This document shows, piece after piece, positions 55,370 to 64,000 of a stretch of 64,000 nt of DNA. How positions within the stretch are numbered: the first letter of the stretch is position 1; each line of letters begins with the position of its first letter. The translations under genes were made by a program, and so were the position numbers. The notes under the pieces are model-generated. The model was not told where the DNA came from. It worked only from the letters and a program-made list of their open reading frames with translations, and made no database searches. The DNA comes from Asterella californica (lineage: Eukaryota > Streptophyta > Marchantiopsida > Marchantiales > Aytoniaceae): assembly GCA_036924285.1 (NCBI GenBank), contig JAYKYS010000012.1, positions 8,804,001 through 8,868,000 of the forward strand. Reading direction: 5' to 3'.

Positions 55370-55755
55370 CAGACAGACCACTGGTGGGACTGGTCTTGTT
55401 TGTACTCAGAGGCAGATACCCAACAACAACGGGGCATGCACCAACTGAGATCTTGAAATCTTTGAACGATTGAAATTCAACCGTCAACCTCACCCTTCCT
55501 ACGCGCAGCTGCTCTAGAGTCTTCCCACGAAGAACGTGACCATTGGCACGAGCTGCCAGCATTTCACTCTTCCATCGCTCAACTGTCTGCTCTTCCTCCT
55601 CTTCGCTACGCGCGTCCATTCCGAATTCATGCTCATCGTCGTCAAAATGAAACTCGTCAGGAAAATCTTGTTCAATGTTTGCCTCTCTGTCCTACCCTCG
55701 ATCAGCTGAACTTCCAAACTTACCATGCTTGTACTTCGAGTAAAATGCAACTGTA
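55370..55755 (-). CDS. Unknown acidic reading frame abutting Copia
   Basis: The minus-strand frame reads through FDDDEHEFGMDARSEEEEEQ, WKSEMLAARANGHVLRGKTL, RVRLTVEFQSFKDFKISVGA and CPVVVGYLP with no stop before the LTR. It looks like a genuine exon (varied composition, acidic then beta-like) but I do not recognise it. The Copia insertion may have cut it, since nothing similar lies left of 30021. Confidence 0.35.
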
Positions 55756-58198
55756 ATAGGTCGAGATGCTTCTTCTCTTATGTGCACATGTGATAGCTCC
55801 AAGATGAACCTTTCTAACCAATGTCTCCCATTACCGCGCGTCCACACTCCAGGGAGAAGCTTCGGTTCCTAATTCCGTTTTTCCACACGGACGATGGTTC
55901 TACAAAAGACATTGCGTGCGAATGCTATGGGAGGGAGCTCCACTCTCTACACTGGCAAATAGCCATATGCCAGCCTAACATATCATTCGGTCGACCCGGC
56001 AATGGCAGTCCAACGTGTCATGTGACATGGCTGTATGATCAGAAAAACTGGTCTTTGCCAGTCGGGGGTCCGATCAAGATAACATAAGTTAAGAGGGGGT
56101 CGTTCAAGCGCGTAGCAAGTACTGGGGGACCGATGAAGCAAATTGCTGCTTTGGTGGCTACCAATGGATGCGATAACCTGGATATAACCTCACAAGATTC
56201 AGTATCGTAGTAACAGCTCAAACCACGCCTGTGTAATTGCTTTAAGCTTTTCTTTAGATGAAAACAAGGATTATGTGAGGGTATTACTCATCAAGTTTTC
56301 GGGTTGGACTTCGCTGATTACCGTGAATTTGCCTCGAAGAGTTCACCGCGGTAAAGAGAATGCTTTTCACCACACCGTTATCACCGATGGATGTGGTAAT
56401 TTAGATATGACCTCACAAGATTTAGTACCGTAGTAACCATTCAGACCACACATGTATGATTGAGTAAGGTTCTACTATGTTAGCGTTACGCCTGGTCAGT
56501 CGGGAAAAATATGGGCCGGACTACCGAGTACGTTTGTTTAGTCGCTACATGCCAAGGATTTCCTTACGTCTCCAACGGCACTATCCAAACTTCAAAGCAT
56601 GCGACGTGGCAAGAGCACATCCGACAAATCTGTATGTCTGGAACAGCACCAACGTTCTGTTTATATGTATCTGGAGGTGGGGTGTAAATCTGATAAAAAT
56701 TGAAAACCCTGCGCAAGGATGACACGCACAAATCGAGAAATTGTCCAAATCTTTTTCCCAATCCTACAGCCTTTCCATGACCTATCTTACCAGAATGTAT
56801 CATTTAGATTAATCATGGTCTCTGGGGTTCAGCTGTCAGCTGTTGGCGCAACAGTCTCTTTCTCTCCGAGAATTTTATCAAGCAGCTGCAGCATATGTTG
56901 GAGGTGCTCAGGGATGATTCCTTAGTTTCACTGCCTCTTGAAGTTTATGTTGGTCTCTTTTTTAAACGGCAACTTTTCCATGGCTTCATCGAGATCCTGT
57001 TGAGCTGCTTCATGCACAGACAAGCTTGTATTCCAAACACCCAAACGTTCTTGGACTGATCAAGTTCCTGTCAAGGTTTTTTCTTCGCAGCTTGATTATG
57101 CCCAACCCCTCCGCTTCATGAATAACACTTGGACGTCTAACTGTGTCAGGTTCTCCTTGGTCAGATCGTCAGCCATCAGTATTTCTAGTCGGATGTACAC
57201 TCATAGAGGATGTTGCAGTCGAATTTGTCTGCCAATGCATAGCGTCCAAGCTCACTCCGGGACTAAGAATGCACGCTGTAGGAGGTTTCTTCGAGTAAAC
57301 ATCAAGGCTACATATTCCTCTTCACTTACGCAAGGTTTGTACATTGTCGTTATCTCTACAAGATATTCTCTGGTGAAAATGGAATGCCCCATTTCCGACG
57401 GTGCGCTCTGTCATTCATGGCCTCCCTTGAAACTGTGCCTCAAGAGTGATGATCCTGAGTGCTGGCAGTGGAAGTGAGTCAAGAGCTCCTGGTAGCAATT
57501 GTTCGGATGCGCCGTAAGAGGTTCACGTTCTGATGATCGAGTTTGTGGACCGGTGGATGTTCGTTGATGAAGCCCTCACTGGAATTTAAAGTCAGCTTGA
57601 AGGAGTCTGAATGGACTGAGGATCAGTCCCTTCAAACCCCTTCGGATAATAACTACCTGATTTCGATCACTCTGTCTTGGGGACAGACGCTGCACAGTGC
57701 TTGTTTTGGGAAGTAGAGAGTGGTGTCTATGGACAATTAGACTGGCAGAAGTACTGAAAATCATGTCTGAAACGTCATGATCAAGACAGAATTGCCTGGA
57801 TCGAGACAGTTCACCTCCTGAAGATCGCATCAACTTTATGCTGGGTATCCACGCCCTTCACACGGTTGCGTACTCCGTAGCAGTGAGCGTCGGATCTTTG
57901 ACCTTGCGAACTTCATCCTCACGTGGTAAATACAGTAGCTGGTTTTCGAGACTTAGTATTTGAATGCAGGGTATATGAACCGACAAGACAGAGTGATACA
58001 CCGTGGTTTTTTTCGACGTGACTAAGAACTTCTGACGACGTTTCGAGATGAACGATGTTTTTGCTGTTTAGAAATGAACGATGTTTGAGCCAAACAAAGG
58101 TGTCAGCTTTTATAATCACATGTTTAACTAAAACCTACAGACGGAAATCTGGGAAATCGATATCAACGTATGTTCACAATCCTGAGTCGTTCTCCTGT
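55756..58198. other. Low-copy spacer with an imperfect repeat pair
   Basis: No convincing gene. 56168-56245 (GATGCGATAACCTGGATATA, ACCTCACAAGATTCAGTA) recurs at 56388-56462 with about 80 percent similarity by eye, 220 bp apart. Frames at 57118-57477 and elsewhere have no domain. Confidence 0.5.
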
Positions 58199-61100
58199 CT
58201 AGATGGAGATACTCCATGGAACACCCCGACCAGTTATTCCTTTTCCAGATGTTGGGTACATGAGCGTATATCCCGGTTCCCTGAGTGCGCCATGTCTGTT
58301 CTTCAAATCCGACTCCAAGTTTCTCTGCTTGAACATGAGCTCCAAATGAGAAACCCGATCTGCATACTTGCTAAAAACTTGCTTGACTCCAGGATTCGAG
58401 GTCCAGTTGCTGTCCAATCGCTAGCCTATGTACTCCTCGTCCTCGGCGTGGGATGACAGAACCTCGAGTGTGGTCATGATGGCAACCGATTGCCGTGGGG
58501 ATGAGGCTACTTTTAGCATATATCTTTCGAAGTTAAACAACATCCGTCTGTACTCTGCCGTGTTTGGCTCGGGAATTGGTCTCCTGGTCATGGGGGGGCA
58601 GTTGGGCATGAAGCCCGAGTACCCGTACTGCCCGAAGTTAACAGCAGCATGCTGGGGCCCCGCTATCCAGAAAATCGTACACACAATGTTGATTAGGCTC
58701 TCGACGTCCTTGCAAGATGGCCACCACTTTTCATCTTTCTTGTCCCCGTGCCCTACCTCCCTGATCTCCTTCCACCACGCTTGGAGCTCCTCATCTTCGG
58801 AAACCTCCCCGTCCGATTTATAGAACAGTTTCACGTACTCAGTGACATAATCCTTGGTGGCGTTCCAAATATCCAGCGCATCCTTGGCAAACGGGTAATC
58901 GTCAAACAGAAGCTTGACACCTTCAGGCCTGCTGAAATCGGGTTTGGCCATTCCTCTGCATTGTAAGAATCAACCAAACAAACAGGGAGAGAGGACGTGA
59001 GCCATGGCTGTGATGGAACGCAACTGATTAACACAAGCAGACATACTGATAAAGAGCTGAAACTCAGACATCTAAACCCGTTCCATATCCAAGACGCTGT
59101 TCAGGACTTCTGATCCTTCTTCGAGGCTTGCAAACAGAGTAGATATGAACAAGCTCGAGTTATGTACGTAGTAGTGTTGTCGTTGGGTCAGTGTAGTAGT
59201 ACCTCTCGAGTAGGTCTTGTGGCAGTCCGGCCTTGTCGAAACGCCAAAACTTGTCATACGCCATAGCACTCATCTCATTGCCGTATTGTCCCGGGGTGAA
59301 GTTTACTTCGATGGTTCCGACTGGTCCAGCAGCGATCAAAGAATCACGCCCATTGGCGTTGATGCGCACTGTGTTCACGAAGCATGGATCCAAGAGCACA
59401 AAGATAGGGTGCATTGCGCTGAGTTGTCTGTGACTTGCGATGATGAACATCTCACCCTGATAACAGACGTTCTCATCCAAACGTCAGTGCACTTGAAATA
59501 GAACCAGGAGCGCAAACATAATTCGAGTGCCCTGCCGTTTCACGGGAGAAGTGGCGATTAGAGTGAAAGGATGTGCTACGAAGCGATAGATTCAAGCCAC
59601 ATGAAAATGCCGCAGGTTTGAAGGAACTGACCAGTGAGAGATCAGCTCGTGGTAACCGAAGTCTACCGAACGAAAATGAAGTTTGGCCAGCTCCCACCCG
59701 AAGTCGAGCTGATGCTGGAACTTGGGTGGGGTGAAAACCCTGTTCGAAGGCTTATCTTCGCCGAACTGAGGTGGAGGCAGAGAGAGCTCAATGGCCACGG
59801 GCTTCATCTTCTGGTCATCTGTAAGGAAGAAGTACGCACGTGGTGCGTACAGAAATCTCTTGGTGTCTGTTTGTGAGTTGATCTTGTTGACGAAGGGGAG
59901 GTACACATCGTGGTAGTCGATTGTGAAAAGCCTCTTTTGTGCAATTGCCTGAAGTGAAGTAATCACCAGTCATCGTGGAAATGTGAGAATCGAGAAATGA
60001 AAGCTTGCGGCCGTGCCTGACAATAACCCTCAACACCTGTAAATTACTTTGCACATCAAATGTTTAAGTACATTAACATTATATATATCTAATGTTAGGT
60101 TCAATGGAGGAGACTAAAGTGTACCTCTGGCACAGTCATCGTCTTGCCCTTGGTATGGAGGTGTGGCTCAAGGTGCTGCGCAGTTAGAGCAGTGGCTGGG
60201 CCGTAGACCTGTTCGGGAAGGTCGCTCGTGGGTGGGAATACCTGTTAGTGAAGACAGCAGTGGGCATAAGTTACCTCAAAACTTTTCCACCAGATCTGAG
60301 ACCACAACACCCGCACTAACAGAGCTAGCTACATTCTTAGACCCAATACACAGCATCTGGAATGGTCGCCATTAAGGAAGGAACTTGGTAGTGATGCTAG
60401 GAAGTTGTGGATGCACACGCTCTTACCTTGGCTCGCCTTATCACGACCGGATTTATTCCAGCAAGGGTTTGACGACCGAACTCCTCATCAGTTACCCATT
60501 GTAGAGGTCCATCTGTGGAGTACAGAACACAGAACAGCGTTGAAAAGATTCAAACTCTTGAAATCGGCGGACTTTTCAGCAAAGGACGAACTGGTCAGCA
60601 AGTAGTTCTAAGGGTTTAATTTGAGAGCGATGAGCCGGAGAAGACCTACCCTGAATGACCTGCGGAGTTGGATACTTGATTTCCGTCAGATCTTCACCCG
60701 CTATGCCACCTACTGACTGGAACACTTTCTCGTTAAGGATGTCTAGAAGGGCTTTCTTCTCTTCTGGGGTCGGTTGGAGGGATGGATTTTCTGGGTACAA
60801 GCCCACACCATCTTTGTACAGGCCGAACACTTCCAGGAGGTTGTCAAAATCATCTGGACTCTCGTCGAATTTCTTTTTTAAGATGGGCAGTAAAGTGTTT
60901 TTATACGCGAGGAGTTGGTCGGCATTGAAGCCGCTTTGCTTCACTCTGCTGAAATCTTCGTCACGTGGAACATATACCTCCGCTCTTTGTCTTGTTGGGT
61001 ACTTCGAAACTATTGGTGGGAGCGTCTCCATGCCAGTGCCTAGATCCAGCCATAAAGTATCGTTAGTCAAATTTGGCATTTCCAGTCAACAACGCGGAGC

Positions 61101-63016
61101 AATGCCCACAACAGGGAATGATAACTCTCACATTAGCCAAGGTGATTTCGAGCTCCTGGACAAACAGTGTCTGTGTATTCTGCTTGAATGACATGAGTCC
61201 TACGAGAACTGACACTCCATGGAGAAGGGAAAGGAATTCCGTTGAAATGCTAGTTTGTACACCGTTTCCATCCGTGGACATTTCCAGGAGCAGCACCCAT
61301 CTCTGGACCATCTGGAAAGACAATACAGCTATAATTGTACTTTTCCAGGATAATTTGGCCGGAACTTTTGCACTAAGACATGGACATTTCGAGAGACAGC
61401 AGTTAGTTAATTACGATATGGTCTCTGTAGCTTCTTACCTTGGTCAACTTTTCGACCGGTCCTGCATCGTCTAGGATATGGAATATTGCCCGGACCACCC
61501 AAAGTTGGGCGGATTATCTTCTCCTCGGCACTACCCAAGTCGTTGTAAACGTCGTAATCGTAGATACGATCATGCGCCTTTCGTTCTCCAGTGCCATCTC
61601 CACGCAAAGTCTCCATCTCCAGAGCTCTCATCTCCCGGAGCCCTGCAGGAGTATCTTTGGGCAGGTATGCCTGCTCCAGCAGCAGCCCCAAGCAACAACG
61701 AAATTAAATCGGAGAGCAACTCCGCATATTAAGAGGCCTACTGTAAAGATAAAGCTGTCCGTCTCTAACGAAAATCTGCAAACTGAACGCCACTCGATTG
61801 CTGCTACGCTTCAGCTTCCTCGAGCTCTTCTACACGTGCATGAGCATAAGTGGCTTGATGATTCTTCTCAGTGACACAGCTTTTGCAGGTCTCGTACAAG
61901 ATAAGACCTGAGACCTCACCTTATTGGTGAAAAATATTCGATCAATGCTAAAGTTATCGTTGTTGAAGTACTTTCTGTAGTGATCCTGGTGTGCAACGAT
62001 TTTGTTGTAGTTCTCATCGTTCTTCTGGTTTATCCAGGAGTGGCATACGAACTCATATTTCGTGCTCGAGTCGGCAGAATTTAGGTGCAGGGACATGAGA
62101 TAAAACTCCTCGCTGTTCCTACTCTCGACTATCAGCGCACCCGGTTCTCCGAAATCACTCGGTACGCTGAAAGCGATATGGTAGAAATCATCGGCGTCTT
62201 CGCCATCGTCTTGAATCTGAGTCCTGGCGCTCTTCTTCATTTTGCCCTGCTCTGTTCGGCCCAAAACATACCAACCCGATGATTCTTCTTCAAATGTATC
62301 AATAACGCTTTTCCTGTGAGCTGGAAACTAAAGTTATTACTTCAGTAGATATTGTAATCTTTCTGATTCATCATATTTCCTTCTCAACTTCCAAACTCGC
62401 TCATATTCTGCACTCACTTTTCGCTTTCCACAAGATTTCGTCCATTGCACAGACTCCAGCTAGGAGGAAAAGAGAGCTGAAGGATACCATGCAATCGTGT
62501 CCAGAAGATCTACCAAACTCTGGCATGCAGTCGAGACTGAGCGTCCAATCATCCCGACTTAATTAAGTACCTACCATCAAGTTCAGTGCTGACGAGGGTG
62601 AACCAGACATTCTTCTGGAAGTCAAGAAAACTACATCCAGGTTCCTTGTCTGTGCCGATGGTACGTGAGAGTGCCAGTTTGCCTTTGAGCGTAACGATTT
62701 CTTGATCGACATTCCGATCGTTGATTACTCTTAGTCCGATCGTTTGGACCGCAGCAGTAGCAGCAGAAGCTCCGTCAATTTGCTCCGCTCGCACCTTCAA
62801 GCCGCTCTTACTTCCTCGTGGATTGCAATTCGCACGCTGGCCGGCACTTCCGAGTCCTTCCTTAATTGACTTTCCGTTGAGAGACGAAAATCTCACATCC
62901 AACTTCTGAGCTCTGACTGCTGAAGGCTTGCCACTTGCGTGGCCGCTGGTTGATGGGGGAGACCCAGCAGGAGCCACTAAGGAGATCTGTATTCTACTGA
63001 TGGTGCTGAGATCCAT
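58199..63016 (-). pseudogene. PLAT/LH2 lipoxygenase gene with in-frame TAG
   Basis: Nine exons, splice phases consistent: 62571-63016, 61920-62313, 61439-61670, 60650-61039, 60427-60512, 60125-60241, 59601-59948, 59203-59456, 58199-58955. The protein has a Ser/Ala/Gly-rich start resembling a plastid transit peptide. Then follow a PLAT domain (YHIAFSVPSDFGEPGALIV, DRIFFTNK), the linker [20 protein letters not shown] and YPRRCRTGR, and the catalytic domain (EVYVPRDEDFS, WVTDEEFGRQTLAGINP, LFTIDYHD, AIELSLPPP). Iron-ligand segments are [25 protein letters not shown] and the C-terminal SISI with terminal Ile. Lipoxygenases oxygenate polyunsaturated fatty acids at a non-haem iron. Two defects: TAG (58421-58423) replaces the Gln codon in EYIGQRL, removing the last 74 residues including the Ile ligand, and HW is followed by five extra residues before LRHFH, changing the usual His-x4-His spacing. 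Confidence 0.85.
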
Positions 63017-64000
63017 TCTCGGCGATGTCTTTCTTTTTCACCTCACTGCTTTCGCTCAGCTCCTGTGCAAGCAAAACGAATAATCGATCATGTTACTCGC
63101 AAGTCTATCGAGTGCAGAGGACAGAAACAGTCGTAGATTAGCTAGCCTCACTATTTAAGCTCAGGGCGGGTGTGAAATGCACTTTAAACTTAAGCCTGCC
63201 TCGAGCAAGATGTCTGCAAATTACTGCACGCGTTTGACATACTGTCTAAAGCAGCTAGCTCGAGGTTCCGCTGTCAGTGAGGACCTTGATCAGCTCGGAA
63301 TTCGTTCTCCTTTCCGATTTACTTTCAGGGGAGAACCACGTTCTCTTATTGCACGATTGCAGCAGTTCGATATCCTAACAGAAACAGTTAGCTAAGTTAT
63401 ACTTATAAGCAGGCTGAGGCTCTGTCAGCGCCCTCATATCGTTATGTCTGGAGCTTAGAGTCCACACTAGATCAAGGACAAGACTTCAATCCAAATTCGA
63501 TTGGAGTTTATACGGTCAATCATCGAGTATCTTCAATCACCGGGACTCAGTTATATGCTATAACTTCTGGCTGACAGGAACTTCCAAGCAGGTTGAAGAT
63601 TTACTGTACGCCACATCTACAACTAACTGAACCTGCAGATTCCACTGAGAATCGAGGACCTTGAGCTGGACTTGACTTCGATGCAAACTTCGAGAGTCAC
63701 TCGACGCGTGGATCTCACTAGATGGACCAGGTGAATAACAATTCTGAGCTCGATCATCACGCGTTCTTTGTCGAGGAGCAACAGTATTCACAACTGGAAA
63801 AGGATGTACATAATACATAATAAACAGCTGCGGTCTTTTCAGTCCTTCATGCTCCGGTCTCGACTTCCCTGCAATGCTCGATAGACACCCTCTAGCTAGC
63901 AGGTGGTAAACTTCAAATGCAGTCCTTCAATTAGCAAACTAACTAGTGGACTTTACTCCAGAATCACTATTATGCAACAGGTGCTGACGTCTGATCTTTG
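63017..64000. other. Upstream region of the lipoxygenase gene
   Basis: Would hold the promoter and 5' UTR on the minus strand. A TATTTAAG-like element reads on plus at 63151-63161 (CTATTTAAGC), i.e. GCTTAAATAG on minus, about 140 bp upstream of the ATG, a plausible TATA box. No further gene is recognised to the window end. Confidence 0.4.

Noticed and set aside
58428..58823. 131-codon plus-strand frame
   Set aside because: Antisense of lipoxygenase exon 9, which has the iron-ligand motif on the other strand.

Overview
The window is nuclear DNA of a land plant. It carries split genes with GT-AG introns (a 9-exon lipoxygenase), plant DUF247 genes, Copia and Gypsy LTR retrotransposons, a tRNA-type SINE family, and many fragments of plastid DNA. 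The plastid fragments are very AT-rich and include ndh genes, which suggests a seed-free lineage (bryophyte, lycophyte or fern). The sequence alone does not fix the species.

Region 1 (1-14.6 kb) is a graveyard of plastid DNA inserted in the nucleus. Pieces of about 40-300 bp from rrn16, rrn23, rrn4.5, rrn5, trnG, trnL, atpA, atpB, atpH, psaA, psaB, psbA, psbC, psbN, petA, rbcL, rpoB, rpoC1, ndhJ and ndhK lie in scrambled order and on both strands. Between them are organelle-like stretches I cannot name. Region 2 (14.5-16.9 kb) has a 290-bp tandem repeat and one orphan exon resembling isoleucyl-tRNA synthetase.

Region 3 (16.9-30 kb) shows that a large block was duplicated. The plastid mosaic at 5.9-10.4 kb recurs at 21.6-26.2 kb, and a DUF247 gene at 18.0-20.7 kb recurs at 26.9-29.4 kb. 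Later events distinguish the copies: a SINE insertion with target-site duplication, a deletion between inverted SINEs, frameshifts, and 6.4 kb present only in the first unit.

Region 4 (30.0-55.4 kb) is a nest of retrotransposons. A Copia element (30021-55359) was entered by a Gypsy element on the opposite strand (31903-52141). The Gypsy element was entered by a gag-only element with 2-kb LTRs (37125-43637, CCGG target duplication) and by a partial relative of it on the minus strand (about 46.6-51.1 kb). The Gypsy Pol is the most striking object here. Between protease and reverse transcriptase it encodes a C5-cytosine DNA methyltransferase domain, and its integrase ends in a PHD finger. This copy is dead: its catalytic PCQ is SYQ and several CGA/TGG/CAG codons are stops.

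Region 5 (55.4-64 kb) is low-copy nuclear sequence. It holds a PLAT/LH2 lipoxygenase gene on the minus strand with a clean splice model. The gene has an in-frame TAG in its last exon and an altered spacing at the first iron-binding histidines, so this copy is probably a pseudogene or carries sequence errors.
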